Position numbers and translations under genes: made by a program. 56,041 bases of DNA from an uncultured Treponema sp. (lineage in GTDB: Bacteria; Spirochaetota; Spirochaetia; Treponematales; Treponemataceae): positions 1 to 56,041 of the forward strand of contig CAMBMW010000002.1 of NCBI GenBank assembly GCA_945868875.1, written 5' to 3'. The notes beneath the pieces were generated by a model. That model saw only the letters and a list, made by a program, of their open reading frames with translations, searched no databases and had not been told where the DNA came from. Positions 18,346 through 28,566 of this stretch are shown piece after piece. The first letter of the stretch is position 1, and each line of letters begins with the position of its first letter.

Positions 18346-19074
18346 TTGAAAAAGACATTCTTAAAAAAAATAATTCTATTTTTCATCGTTTTGGAATGTC
18401 TTTTTTTATTTAACAGTAGTTGTGGGCTTGATGTTTTTACAATGATTAATCCACCTTATAGTTTGATTAATAAACCTGCTTATTATGATGTCGAAGTTTC
18501 ATCAAAATATTTTGAATTCTATACTAATGAAACAGAGGACAATGAGTTTGATGGAACTGCAGTATATTATAAAATATATAATAATGTTGAAAAACTCCAG
18601 TCTGATGTTGCATCTCTTGTTTCTTTAGCAAATGATTCTCAAAATAATTATAATGCTCCATACAGGTTGATAGAAAAAGGTTATTTTTATTATCAGCCTT
18701 TACGAAAAGAAGGAAACTCCAGTCAGATTTTAGTAGAATATACAGGTTATCCAAAAAAAGTTCATATTCGGTTGAGTGATTATAAAAATTTTAGTGATTT
18801 TTCTGCTTGCATTAAAATATCTGAAAACAATATTGGAAAACCATTAAGAAATTTATCTAATAAATCAACTTTCAATTTTTTTGCTAAAACTTCTTATGAT
18901 AGAATTCCTGAGAAAAATGATGATGATGTAAGATTTTCAGGAAATGCTACAGATGATGGATTGTACGTTTCTATGTTTGCCGTTGCAATAGGTCATAATC
19001 TTGATTATACACCAATCTATAGTAATATTCTTTATTTAGGTTCTGTTAAAATAAATCCAGAGGATTTTTCTTAA
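18346..19074 (+). CDS. putative lipoprotein, TTG start
   Basis: A 242-residue protein with a lipoprotein signal peptide ending FNSSC (Cys26). The start codon is TTG at 18346, with GAAGGA seven bases upstream, and the first residues KKTFLKKII are a typical positively charged head. The mature part is beta-rich with no recognised family. It sits 10 bp after the TPR-TM gene, so the pair may act together at the envelope (inference). Confidence 0.7.
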   Translation: MKKTFLKKIILFFIVLECLFLFNSSCGLDVFTMINPPYSLINKPAYYDVEVSSKYFEFYTNETEDNEFDGTAVYYKIYNNVEKLQSDVASLVSLANDSQNNYNAPYRLIEKGYFYYQPLRKEGNSSQILVEYTGYPKKVHIRLSDYKNFSDFSACIKISENNIGKPLRNLSNKSTFNFFAKTSYDRIPEKNDDDVRFSGNATDDGLYVSMFAVAIGHNLDYTPIYSNILYLGSVKINPEDFS

Positions 19075-19155
19075 CTATTTTTTTTGTATTTGAGTCATAA
19101 AAAAATATAAGTTTATTTAACTTTAACTATTCTTCAATGGTGTAAAGATTAAATC

Positions 19156-19174
19156 AACAAGAAACAATCTTGTT
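19156..19174 (+). terminator. short hairpin after the lipoprotein gene
   Basis: AACAAGA (19156-19162) and TCTTGTT (19168-19174) form a 7-bp stem with loop AACAA. The following sequence is attaaaaaatt, so the T-run is poor. Weak terminator at best. Confidence 0.3.
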
Positions 19175-19299
19175 ATTAAAAAATTGCTTAAAATCAGATA
19201 AAATCAAGAACAAAGTTAAATTACAATAAAACGACCTTGAAATAAATCTTCAGGACAATAATTCTTTTGGCGCAAATATAACAGAAGAAGAATATGTTA

Positions 19300-19328
19300 T
19301 TGAATGAAATGTTTTTTTCTGATAAAAT
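19300..19328 (+). promoter_or_regulatory. purA promoter candidate
   Basis: TTGAAT (19300-19305) and TAAAAT (19323-19328) are 17 bp apart. The predicted start near 19335 gives a leader of about 100 nt that ends with a GCCG/CGGC mini-hairpin next to the AAGGAAG ribosome site (19405-19430). The rest of the 361-bp gap 19075-19435 holds no gene that I can support. Confidence 0.45.
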
Positions 19329-19435
19329 CTATATGTAAAAATACTTGCGATGATTCTGCATATTTTTACTGCAATTTGTATGATTGTAATTTTTCTTTTT
19401 TTTAGCCGAGATGATTCAGCGGCAAGGAAGTTACC

Positions 19436-20659
19436 ATGAACATTGTAGTTATGGGGGCCCAGTGGGGTGATGAAGGTAAAGGTAAAATTGTTGATTACCT
19501 TGCACAAGATGCTAAATATGTAGTTCGTTTTGCCGGTGGTGCAAATGCTGGTCACACAATTGTTGTTGACGGCAAAAAATATGCACTCCATCAGGTTCCT
19601 TCTGGAATTCTTTATCCTGAAAAGTCTGTTTTTCTTGGTTCTGGTATGGTTATTGACCCAGAAGCTCTTTTTAAAGAACTTCAGATGCTCAAAGATAACG
19701 GAATTGATTGGGAAGGTCGTGTTTTTATTTCTGACCGTGCTCATTTAACTCTTCCTGGCTACAGAGAAATGGATAAATCTCGTGATGCTGCGCGTAAACG
19801 TCCTATTGGTACTACCGGTCGTGGTATTGGTACTACATATTCAATGAAATCTGAGCGTGATGGAATTCGTGTTGCTGATTTAGATTGGGATGAAAAATGG
19901 AATGATTTAGACGATGCTGATAAAAAATTTTTGGAGCAGTACAAAGACCAGTTGATTTCTATGCGCGTTAATATTGCAGCAAAAATGTTTGAATACCGTA
20001 ACGAAAATATTTTATTTGAAGGTGCACAAGGTGCAATGCTCGATATTGACTCTGGAACTTATCCTTATGTTTCTTCTGGTGCATCAGGTTCTTATGGAGC
20101 TGCTTCTGGAGCTGGAATCGGACCAAAGGCATTGGATAAAATTTACGGTGTTTTCAAGGCTTACGAAACTCGTGTAGGAAATGGTCCTATGCCTTCGGAA
20201 TTTAATGCTGAAACTGAAGGTGAACTTTGTGATTATGTTCGCAAGACAGGTAATGAGTTTGGAGTTACTACTGGTCGTCCACGTCGTTGTGGTTATCTTG
20301 ATTTAGTTGCTTTGCGTTATGCTTGTCATGTAAATTCTATTGATAATCTTGTTTTGACTCATCTTGATATTTATGATGATATGAATGAGATTGAAGCTTG
20401 TGTTGCTTATGATATTGACGGTCAGATTGTAACTGATTTCCCGGCTTCTATTCCTGATTTGAATAAAGCAAAACCTGTTTTGCAAAAATTTGCTGGCTGG
20501 AAACAAGCTATTACTTCATGTACTTCTTATGAACAGCTTCCAAAAAATGCAAAAGAATATATTGAATATATAGAAGATTTTACAGGTACAAAAGTTGGTA
20601 TCGTTTCTGTTGGTGCAGACAGAAATCAAACTTTTGTTCGTGAAAAAATCTGGAAATAA
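19436..20659 (+). CDS. purA: adenylosuccinate synthetase
   Basis: Converts IMP and aspartate with GTP to adenylosuccinate on the AMP branch of purine synthesis. The 407 residues begin with the glycine-rich P-loop GAQWGDEGKGKIVD and continue with FAGGANAGHT, the GTTGRGIGTTY segment, LFEGAQGAMLDID and the C-terminal GVTTGRPRRCGYLD. Its length is slightly shorter than E. coli PurA (432). The ribosome site AAGGAAG is 6-8 nt from the ATG. Confidence 0.97.
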   Translation: MNIVVMGAQWGDEGKGKIVDYLAQDAKYVVRFAGGANAGHTIVVDGKKYALHQVPSGILYPEKSVFLGSGMVIDPEALFKELQMLKDNGIDWEGRVFISDRAHLTLPGYREMDKSRDAARKRPIGTTGRGIGTTYSMKSERDGIRVADLDWDEKWNDLDDADKKFLEQYKDQLISMRVNIAAKMFEYRNENILFEGAQGAMLDIDSGTYPYVSSGASGSYGAASGAGIGPKALDKIYGVFKAYETRVGNGPMPSEFNAETEGELCDYVRKTGNEFGVTTGRPRRCGYLDLVALRYACHVNSIDNLVLTHLDIYDDMNEIEACVAYDIDGQIVTDFPASIPDLNKAKPVLQKFAGWKQAITSCTSYEQLPKNAKEYIEYIEDFTGTKVGIVSVGADRNQTFVREKIWK

Positions 20660-20695
20660 TTTTATAAGGTAATAATAACAAGGACAAACGAAGAG

Positions 20696-22063
20696 ATGAT
20701 AAGAAAGCTTACATTTGCATTTATTTCTGTTTTGTTTGTCCTTAATTTTTCATGTACTTCATCAAATGTTCAAAGCAAAAATAATTCAGCTAATCAAAAC
20801 AACTTAATAAAGGATGAAAATCTCAATACTTCGATTTCAGTAACTGATTCTGACGTTAATGAGATTGTAAGTAAAACTTCTGAAACAAAAGATTTGCGGA
20901 AGGATAAACAAGTTCAAAATCCCCCTGAAACGGAAGTTTTACAAGAAAAAGTTGTATTGGCTGAGGCTGATGATAAAGATGAAACTGATGATGAAATTAA
21001 GCTTCTTTTTGCTGGTGACATCATGGCACACACAAATAATTATCACATTTCTTCGTTTGATAAAATCTGGCGTGATGTAAAATATTTAATTGATGGAAAT
21101 GATTTAGTTTTTGCAAATATAGAGGCACCTATTGATACCACAAAACCAGTTTCTAGCTATCCAAATTTTAATATGCCACAAAATTATGTTCAGGCAGCTG
21201 TGGATGCTGGTTTTAATGTATTTTCGCTTTGTAATAATCATTCAAATGACCAGTATTTAGACGGAATAAAAGAAACGCTGAAAACTGTTGACAGAATTTG
21301 TGAAATGGCTGCAAAAAATGCACCCCCTCGTTCACTTTATTTTTCTGGACTAAAAAATTCAAAAGAAAGTGAATTTTCTTATAATATAATAGAAAAAAGC
21401 GGATGGAAAATCCTTTTTTTGCCGATGACTGAACTATTAAATCGTCCTGATTTTTCTGAATATATAAATTATGTAAAAACAGATGATGCTTCACGAAATG
21501 AATTCATTGATTATGTAAAAAAACTTAGAGAGAAGAATCCTTGTACAGTTTTTATTTTATCATTTCATACTGCTGAACCTGAATATACTAGAAATATAAC
21601 AAGTCGGCAGGAAAAATTTTATAAAGAGTTGATAAAAAATGGTGTTGATATTATTTGGGCAAATCATGCACATATTATAAAAAACCGTAAAATTATTGTG
21701 GATACTGAAACGAATTGTGATAAATTAATTATGTATGCAAATGGAAATACTATCAGCGGACAGAGACGGAATCCTGATTTAACTTCCAAAAATCCAAACG
21801 GAGAAAGAGATAATACTGGAGACGGACTTTTTTACAAGGTAACGTTAAAAAAAGACAACAACGGTTCTGTAAAAATTAAAAAATGTGAACCGATTTTTAT
21901 AACTACTTACATAAATACTGCAAATGAGTTTGTTTTAAAACCTCTGAATCAGGATTTTGTAAACTATCTTTACAGTGTGCCTCGCACAAATTGGGCTAAA
22001 TATATTGAACGCCGCATTAATATCAATCAAGAGGCAACAAAGGATTTAATAGAATGGCAATAG
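20696..22063 (+). CDS. CapA-family (PGA_cap) metallophosphatase-like lipoprotein
   Basis: A 455-residue protein with a lipoprotein signal peptide (LNFSC, Cys20), then a low-complexity Ser/Asn/Asp/Glu linker to about residue 100, then a CapA-type calcineurin-like domain: LLFAGDIMAH, FANIEAPIDTT, SLCNNHSNDQYLDG and ANHAHII. These correspond to the metal and catalytic motifs of the poly-gamma-glutamate capsule protein CapA family. Many spirochaetes carry such proteins without a polyglutamate capsule, so the substrate is unknown. Its last 10 nt overlap the DEAH helicase gene, indicating coupling. Confidence 0.85.
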   Translation: MIRKLTFAFISVLFVLNFSCTSSNVQSKNNSANQNNLIKDENLNTSISVTDSDVNEIVSKTSETKDLRKDKQVQNPPETEVLQEKVVLAEADDKDETDDEIKLLFAGDIMAHTNNYHISSFDKIWRDVKYLIDGNDLVFANIEAPIDTTKPVSSYPNFNMPQNYVQAAVDAGFNVFSLCNNHSNDQYLDGIKETLKTVDRICEMAAKNAPPRSLYFSGLKNSKESEFSYNIIEKSGWKILFLPMTELLNRPDFSEYINYVKTDDASRNEFIDYVKKLREKNPCTVFILSFHTAEPEYTRNITSRQEKFYKELIKNGVDIIWANHAHIIKNRKIIVDTETNCDKLIMYANGNTISGQRRNPDLTSKNPNGERDNTGDGLFYKVTLKKDNNGSVKIKKCEPIFITTYINTANEFVLKPLNQDFVNYLYSVPRTNWAKYIERRININQEATKDLIEWQ

Positions 22064-24666
22064 ATTATAAGGAATTACCTGTTTATGCACAAAAACAAAA
22101 AATATTAGAATGTCTAGAAAATAATCAGGTTGTGATTGTGGAAAGTCCGACTGGTTCTGGAAAAACTACGCAGATTCCTGTGATTTTGTATGAAGCTGGT
22201 TATACTACAAATGGAATAATAGGAGTGACTCAACCAAGAAGAATTGCAGCTTTAAGCGTAAGTGAATTTATTTCGAAACAAATGAATACTCCTTATCCTG
22301 GACTTGTGGGCTACAAGATGCGTTTTGAAGATGTCACAAATAGTGATACAAAAATCAAAATTATGACAGACGGAATTCTTTTGCAGGAAATGAAACTTGA
22401 TCCGTGGCTCAGCAAATACAGTGTTTTAATGATTGATGAAGCTCATGAACGAAGTTTGAATATTGATTTTGTATTGGGACTTGTAAAACGTGTATTAAAA
22501 GAACGAAAAGATTTTCATGTGATTGTTAGTTCTGCAACAATGAATACAAAAGTTTTCAGTGAATATTTTGATAATGCACCGATTGTTTCTATTGATACTG
22601 TAACTTATCCTGTTTCTGTTGTGTATGATCCTGTTGAAGGCGGAACTACAACTTTAACTGATGTGGGCGAAGAAAAACTTTTGACTAAAATTTATAATAC
22701 TGTCGATCGTGTTTTGGATAATAATGAAGACGGTTCCATTTTGATTTTTCTTCCTGGCGAAAAAACAATAAAAGACTGTGTTGATAAACTTGTTCATTCT
22801 CCAATCGGCAGAAAACTGCATATTGTGCCACTTTATGGTCGCCTTGCAAAAGAAGAGCAGGAACTTGTTTTTGAACCGGCACCAGAGAACAAAAAGAAAA
22901 TTGTCATTTCGACAAATATTGCTGAAACTTCCGTTACAATAAGTGATGTAACGACTGTGATTGACAGCGGATTGTGTAAAATGAATTTTTATAATCCAAA
23001 AAACTTTACTTCCAGTTTGAATGAAACTTTTGTTTCAAAAGCTTCCTGCAATCAAAGAAAAGGAAGGGCTGGAAGAACTCACAGCGGAACATGCTATCGT
23101 CTTTATTCCAGAACAGATTTTGAAACGCGTCCAGAATATACAACTGAAGAAATTTACAGAACTGATTTGAGCGAAGTCGTACTTAGAATGTCTGAACTTG
23201 GCATTACAGATTTTTATGATTTTGACTTTATTTCCAATCCTGGTGAAATCGGAATTATTGGCGCTGTTGATACTTTAAAAAAATTAGGTGCGCTCGAGGA
23301 TGACAATACTCTTTCTGATATTGGAAAATTAATGGTTCAGTTTCCGCTGGAACCTAGAATCAGCAGAATAATTGTGGAATCTGTTCTGCAATATCCTGAT
23401 GTAATCGATAAAACTTTGACTGCAACTTCTTTCTTGTCTGCAAATTCTCCATTTTTACTTCCTCAAAATGAAGAAATGGAAGCAAGAAAAGCTCATCATA
23501 GATTTCAGGATATGCAGGGGGATTTTGTAACTTATCTGAATCTTTACAATGCTTTTTTGCAGACTGATAACAGAGAAAAGTTTTGTAAAAAAAATTATCT
23601 TGATTTGAGGGTAATGCTTGAGATTGAAAATATCAAAGAACAGTTGACTCAGATTGTACGAGAAAAACTTGGTATTCCTGTGATAGAAAATAAAGGTGAT
23701 TTATCTGATTATTTGTGTTGCATTGCAGCTGGTATGATTCAATTTGTATGCGTGCGAACTGGTCGTGAATCTTATCACAGTTTAACAGCCGACCATATCT
23801 GCATTCATCCTGGAAGTGTAATGTTCAGACAAAATCCTGTTTTTATTGTCGCTGGGGAAATTGTGAGAACAAGCAGAGTTTTTGCAATGAGCGTTTCTCC
23901 GTTAACAAGACCAATGCTTGATAGAATAAATCCAAATCTGTATGAAAGACTTATGGCATGCAAGTCTTCCAAAATTACAGAAAAAGAAAATTTACGTGCT
24001 CAGCTTTTTGAAAATTATTCTGAGAAATCAAAAAGAAAAGGTTCAAAACTTACAGAAGGTGAAAAAAGAATTAAAAAACAGCAGGAGTTAATTGCAAAAA
24101 AAGGTTCAGATGAATCTTTCAGTTTTGGTTCTTATCTTTTTGAAACTAAAAAAATCAATGGAAAAAAGACTGCAATTTTGCCTCTTGAACAGTTTATCCA
24201 AGCTGTAAAAGATGAAAAAAATAAAGAGAAAATTAATGCATGCAAAAATCTGCGTGGAAAGATTGTTACAAATGATAACGGAACTTTACTTAGTGGAGAA
24301 AAAATTTCACTTATCATTGATATCATCAAGTCTATTGATTTGAATCCTATTTCAGAAAAGAGTTGGAACCGTCATTTGAATGTAAATGTTTTTGATGCAG
24401 TTGGAAAAGAACAGTTGATAGATTCTTTATGCTTTATTTTGCGCACGGCTATGGCTAAACAAAAAAACAGGGAATATGGATTTATATGTCTATTTACGGA
24501 TGGACGTGGAAATTATTGGTTTAAAGTTTCTCGTGGATTTTCTACTGCTTTAATGGAAAGTCATTCCAGTCTGGAAGTTTTAATCGAAGAGAATATTGAT
24601 TTTTCAAGCGAAGAAAAACATGAAATAAGTAAAGCTCTTGCTCTTGTAAATAAGTTTTATAAGTAA
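22054..24666 (+). CDS. hrpA: DEAH-box ATP-dependent RNA helicase, HrpA/HrpB family
   Basis: An 870-residue superfamily-2 helicase. Motif I SPTGSGKTTQIP, motif II DEAH (MIDEAHERSLN), motif III SAT (VSSATMN) and motif VI QRKGRAGRTHSGTCYRLYS are intact. The helicase-associated HA2 and OB domains follow (about 390-640), then a Lys-rich linker and a C-terminal region of about 200 residues. Shorter than E. coli HrpA (about 1300) and nearer HrpB (about 810), so the exact ortholog is uncertain. The role in mRNA or rRNA processing is family knowledge. Confidence 0.88.
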   Translation: MAIDYKELPVYAQKQKILECLENNQVVIVESPTGSGKTTQIPVILYEAGYTTNGIIGVTQPRRIAALSVSEFISKQMNTPYPGLVGYKMRFEDVTNSDTKIKIMTDGILLQEMKLDPWLSKYSVLMIDEAHERSLNIDFVLGLVKRVLKERKDFHVIVSSATMNTKVFSEYFDNAPIVSIDTVTYPVSVVYDPVEGGTTTLTDVGEEKLLTKIYNTVDRVLDNNEDGSILIFLPGEKTIKDCVDKLVHSPIGRKLHIVPLYGRLAKEEQELVFEPAPENKKKIVISTNIAETSVTISDVTTVIDSGLCKMNFYNPKNFTSSLNETFVSKASCNQRKGRAGRTHSGTCYRLYSRTDFETRPEYTTEEIYRTDLSEVVLRMSELGITDFYDFDFISNPGEIGIIGAVDTLKKLGALEDDNTLSDIGKLMVQFPLEPRISRIIVESVLQYPDVIDKTLTATSFLSANSPFLLPQNEEMEARKAHHRFQDMQGDFVTYLNLYNAFLQTDNREKFCKKNYLDLRVMLEIENIKEQLTQIVREKLGIPVIENKGDLSDYLCCIAAGMIQFVCVRTGRESYHSLTADHICIHPGSVMFRQNPVFIVAGEIVRTSRVFAMSVSPLTRPMLDRINPNLYERLMACKSSKITEKENLRAQLFENYSEKSKRKGSKLTEGEKRIKKQQELIAKKGSDESFSFGSYLFETKKINGKKTAILPLEQFIQAVKDEKNKEKINACKNLRGKIVTNDNGTLLSGEKISLIIDIIKSIDLNPISEKSWNRHLNVNVFDAVGKEQLIDSLCFILRTAMAKQKNREYGFICLFTDGRGNYWFKVSRGFSTALMESHSSLEVLIEENIDFSSEEKHEISKALALVNKFYK

Positions 24667-24707
24667 AGAAAAGTGGAGTTTTTTTTAAGTTTAAATTCTC
24701 GTGGATT

Positions 24708-26267
24708 TTATTTTGTTTCTTTGTTTTTCTCATCGTCCTTTTCTTCGATATTGAGCATTTTTTGAATTCGTGATTTTATGCTGCTGTTTGTCTTTTTTTC
24801 ATCATAAAGGGAACGCATTTTTTCCAAAGCGGAATGAAATTTGTTTGTTTTGTAAATATCAAGTCCGAGTCCAATTGTTGTTGTATCTTTTGAGTCAAGA
24901 AATAAAAGACAAATGTTTTCAAAATCAGGATTTTCGTATTTTGCAAGTTCTTTTCCAATTGCATAACGTAAATCTTTCTTTTTATCATCTTTAACGCACT
25001 GTTCAGCCAGCTCAAGGATTTCGTTTAAACCAGCATGTTTTTCTTTCAAAAGGCATTCAATAATTTTCTTTTTTGTTGCATCGCCAGTTTTTTTATCCTG
25101 AAGCTTTGAAATTAAAAAATCATTTCCTTCATCAGTGTTTAAAAAAGCAACTGTTTTAATACTTTCTTCTTTGATTACTTTTTCACTGTCATTTTCAATT
25201 CTGTATATTAAAAAAGGTACAGCTTTTGTGTTTTTCATTTCCTGGCAAGCTTTAATAGATTCTTGTCGGACACGCCAATGTTCATCTCTTATTCCTTGAA
25301 TAATTGTGTTTTTTGCATCATAATTTTCGGGAAAATGAGAAAGTCCTTTTATAACGTATTGTCTAAGGTTTGGGTCGGTTGCCAGAAATGTTTCTATTAA
25401 AACAGGAACAGATTCTTCTTTTTGCATCAAACCGATTGCTTCTGCGGCGTACATTCTGACATAAGTATTTTCATCTTCATCTTCTAGAATGTTCACAATT
25501 TTGTCCCAGGTTTCCACTGCGTGCATTTTTCCGCAAGTACGCATAAGTGTTTGACGCTGCGGATCACTTAAATCTTCGCGTTCAAGAAATTCAACTAGAA
25601 AAACTGCTTCTGAAGGTCCACCAATTTCACCAATTGTGGAAATTGCATCATTAAAATAATCTTCGTTTTCAGTTTCTATAAGAGTTAATACTGCAGGAAT
25701 TGCCTGGACAGTTTTAACCGCACTAATATATTCAAAACCTGCTTTTACAAGGTCTTTTTTTGCATCATAAGGATCATTTATAAGTTCCACAGCAAAATCT
25801 TCAAGACAAGGGTCTTCCTGCTTTGTAAAATATTTTAAAATCTGAAGCTGAATTGTAACATTTTTTGTTTCTTGAAAAACATCGTAAAGTTCTTCTGTAA
25901 ATCTAGGATCATCATTTTTGATTAATTTTTCTACTAATTCAGAAATTTCAGATGGAATTCCATATTTTATTGTCTTTTTAAAATTTTCCTCATCTTTTTC
26001 AGTTTCATCTTTTTCGCGTGCTTTTTCTGCTTTTTCAGAATCTATTGGTTTTGGACGTTTTGCCGGTGGAATTTCTGCAAAACCAGATTTAGCACTTTTA
26101 ATTTCATCTGGTTTATCTTGAGTTTCTGAGTCTGTCGTTTCAAAATTCAGTAATACAGTGTCTTGACCAGAATCGGATTGATTATTTTGACTATTATCAT
26201 CAATCTCCTGAGCAAAAACTGTAAAACATAATAATATCGAAATCAAAAAAAATGATATTTTTTTCAT
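24708..26267 (-). CDS. secreted HEAT-repeat protein
   Basis: A 519-residue protein with a Sec signal peptide (ISFFLISILLCFTVFAQ, cleavage near residue 20), an acidic and Lys-rich low-complexity region (about 20-100), then about ten HEAT/ARM-like helical repeats (about 110-500) with motifs such as AAEAIGLMQKEESVPVLIE and RQESIKACQEMKNTKAVPFL. A Lys/Glu tail follows. The start overlaps the tgt stop by 4 nt (ATGA), so it is the last gene of the dut-lptF-lptG-tgt operon. A periplasmic scaffold role is inferred. Confidence 0.8.
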   Translation of the reverse strand: MKKISFFLISILLCFTVFAQEIDDNSQNNQSDSGQDTVLLNFETTDSETQDKPDEIKSAKSGFAEIPPAKRPKPIDSEKAEKAREKDETEKDEENFKKTIKYGIPSEISELVEKLIKNDDPRFTEELYDVFQETKNVTIQLQILKYFTKQEDPCLEDFAVELINDPYDAKKDLVKAGFEYISAVKTVQAIPAVLTLIETENEDYFNDAISTIGEIGGPSEAVFLVEFLEREDLSDPQRQTLMRTCGKMHAVETWDKIVNILEDEDENTYVRMYAAEAIGLMQKEESVPVLIETFLATDPNLRQYVIKGLSHFPENYDAKNTIIQGIRDEHWRVRQESIKACQEMKNTKAVPFLIYRIENDSEKVIKEESIKTVAFLNTDEGNDFLISKLQDKKTGDATKKKIIECLLKEKHAGLNEILELAEQCVKDDKKKDLRYAIGKELAKYENPDFENICLLFLDSKDTTTIGLGLDIYKTNKFHSALEKMRSLYDEKKTNSSIKSRIQKMLNIEEKDDEKNKETK

Positions 26268-27397
26268 ACTACACCCTGATGAAATTTTTCAAGAAAATCT
26301 TTTCTATATGTTTCAAATCTGTTTTCGTTTATGGCAACCCTAATTTCTTTTATCATATTATGAAGAAAATAAAGATTATGATAACTTGCCAAAATGGAAC
26401 TGAGAATTTCTTGTTCTTTAAAAAGATGACGAAGATATGCTTTTGAATAAGTCTGGCACACTTTGCATTTACATTCACTGTCAACTGGTCCAAAATCATG
26501 AATCCATCTTTCTTGTTTGATTGAAATCATTCCTCTGTGCGTAAAATATGAACCGTTTCTTGCATTTCTTGTTGGTAAAACGCAGTCAAACATATCAATT
26601 CCAGCCTGCACCGCATCAAGAATATATTCCGGAGTTCCAATACCCATAACGTATTTTGGTTTATCTTCTGAAAGATATTTTACTGTGTGATTCAAAAAAT
26701 GCTTGAATTCTTCAGGAGTTTCGCCAACGCTCAAACCTCCAATTGCAATTCCAGGCATATCAAGACTATCTACAAATTGCGCACTTTGCTGACGTAAATC
26801 TTCGAAAAAATTCCCCTGCACAATAGGAAATAAAATTCCTTTATATCCATTTTCGCGCTCTTTTTCCCATTCTTTTTTTGCACGAAGTAACCAGTCACTT
26901 GTTATTTTCAGTGCTTTTAGTGCATCTTTTTGAGAAGTTCCAGCTCCTGTGCAAACGTCCAGCTGCATTTGAATGTCTGAATTATATTTTACTTGATGAG
27001 AAACAACATTTTCTGGAGTGAACATATGATAACTTCCATCAATATGACTTTGAAAACGTACACCTTCATCAGTGATTTTTCGCAGTTTGGATAGAGAAAA
27101 GACTTGAAAACCGCCAGAATCAGTCAGAAAATTTTTCTGCCATTTTGAAAATCCGTGTAAACCACCAGCTTCTTTGATTAAATCTGGACCAGGTCTTAAA
27201 AAAAGATGATAAGTGTTCGCAAGAATAATTTCAAAATCAATTTCTTCAAGAAAATCTTTTGGCATTGCTTTAACAGTAGCATTTGTTCCTACTGGCATAA
27301 AAACTGGAGTTTGTACATCGCCATGTGCAAGATGAAGAACCCCTGTTCTTGCTTTTCCGTCAGAAGATTTATGATAAATATCAAATATTTTTTCCAT
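26264..27397 (-). CDS. tgt: tRNA-guanine transglycosylase
   Basis: Swaps guanine 34 of tRNA Asp/Asn/His/Tyr for the queuosine precursor. The catalytic and binding motifs DSGGFQVFSLS, the GGLSVGE loop, DCVLPTRNARNG and the zinc site CKCKVC (followed by a His) are intact. AAAGG is 8 nt upstream of the ATG at 27397, against 1 nt for the ATG at 27403, so I prefer 27397. It sits between lptG (86 bp upstream) and the HEAT gene (overlap 4 nt). Confidence 0.96.
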   Translation of the reverse strand: MEKIFDIYHKSSDGKARTGVLHLAHGDVQTPVFMPVGTNATVKAMPKDFLEEIDFEIILANTYHLFLRPGPDLIKEAGGLHGFSKWQKNFLTDSGGFQVFSLSKLRKITDEGVRFQSHIDGSYHMFTPENVVSHQVKYNSDIQMQLDVCTGAGTSQKDALKALKITSDWLLRAKKEWEKERENGYKGILFPIVQGNFFEDLRQQSAQFVDSLDMPGIAIGGLSVGETPEEFKHFLNHTVKYLSEDKPKYVMGIGTPEYILDAVQAGIDMFDCVLPTRNARNGSYFTHRGMISIKQERWIHDFGPVDSECKCKVCQTYSKAYLRHLFKEQEILSSILASYHNLYFLHNMIKEIRVAINENRFETYRKDFLEKFHQGVV

Positions 27398-27489
27398 TTT
27401 CATACCTTTTTGTTTTGATTTATTGCGACAGGAAGCAACGCAACGTAATCTACCGCAATTTGTTCATAATAAACACTTTTATTAATTTT

Positions 27490-28566
27490 TTATGTTCTGC
27501 TGTATCTGAGTAAAATAATGCTCAGAATTGTGAAAAAAATGACAGGAAACCATGCTCCCATAAATGCCGAAATGTATCCGTGTTTTGCAAGTACCATGGT
27601 AATCATCATGGAAACATAAAACAAAACAGAAGCACTGATGCAGGAAGCGAGACTTATTAAAAGTACATTTTTTTTAGTTTTTCCAGTCAATCCAATTGAT
27701 AAAAATACTACAATAAAAACGATAAAAGGAAAAGCATATTTTTTGTAGTATTCAGAAAGTTCTTCATTATATGGAAGACCTGCTTTTTTTAAATGCTCAA
27801 CATAGATTTTAGCTTCTTTTGCAGTTACAGCCTGCACGTCAATGTTCGATTTTCTAAAAATTTCATAAGATTCATTAAGTCTGTCTGTATATTCTTTATC
27901 AAGCGGCACGATTTTCATTCCATGATTATCAGGAACATATTGAACCGCACCATCAAGATTCCAGATATTCTGGTCAAAATTCCATTGTGCCTGTGAAGCA
28001 AAAATGATAGATTCAAGATTTTTTTCTTCATCTCTAAAAATGAAATAAATTCTTTTTAATTGTTTATTATCCTCATAATATCTGTTAGCTTTATAAATAA
28101 TTCTTCCGTTATCAGAAAGAACAATAACATCAGAATTATTTTCATTTGTAGTTTTACCTAGCAGCTGATTTTGAAGTTGAACTTTTTTTTCATAAGTTTT
28201 TACAACAAATTTATTTTCAAAGGCAAAAAGACCAAAAGCAAGAATAAAAGAAACAAAAAGAATTGGAAAAGTAAATCTAAATAGTGAGACACCAGATGCA
28301 AAAAGTGCTTCAATTTCATTATTTGCATACATATCACTTAAAACATAAGATGTGGAAAAAAGAATTGCAACAGGAACAGAATACCAGATAGTTTTTGGAA
28401 CATAATTTGCCATCACTGTCAAAATGTCTTTTAAAGCACAGCCATTTTGAAGATAGTTAGCAATGTTCATAAACAAATCGACAAGGTTTAACACAAGTGC
28501 AAAAAAGGCCATTGCTCCAAAAAAAAGAGGAATAATTTTTTTAAACAAATAAATAACAAGTTTCAT
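27490..28566 (-). CDS. lptG: LptF/LptG family permease (second copy)
   Basis: A 358-residue YjgP/YjgQ-type protein: about six membrane segments (three near the N-terminus, about residues 13-110, and three near the C-terminus, about 275-355) with a soluble periplasmic beta-jellyroll-like domain between (about 115-270). In LPS bacteria LptF and LptG form the permease with LptB. It overlaps the preceding paralogue by 4 nt (ATGA). Assignment to G rather than F is by gene order only. The cargo in a treponeme is unknown to me; other outer-membrane glycolipids are possible. Confidence 0.82.
   Translation of the reverse strand: MKLVIYLFKKIIPLFFGAMAFFALVLNLVDLFMNIANYLQNGCALKDILTVMANYVPKTIWYSVPVAILFSTSYVLSDMYANNEIEALFASGVSLFRFTFPILFVSFILAFGLFAFENKFVVKTYEKKVQLQNQLLGKTTNENNSDVIVLSDNGRIIYKANRYYEDNKQLKRIYFIFRDEEKNLESIIFASQAQWNFDQNIWNLDGAVQYVPDNHGMKIVPLDKEYTDRLNESYEIFRKSNIDVQAVTAKEAKIYVEHLKKAGLPYNEELSEYYKKYAFPFIVFIVVFLSIGLTGKTKKNVLLISLASCISASVLFYVSMMITMVLAKHGYISAFMGAWFPVIFFTILSIILLRYSRT

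Noticed and set aside
19335-19435. purA leader as a purine riboswitch
   Set aside because: No conserved purine-riboswitch core or three-way junction is recognisable.
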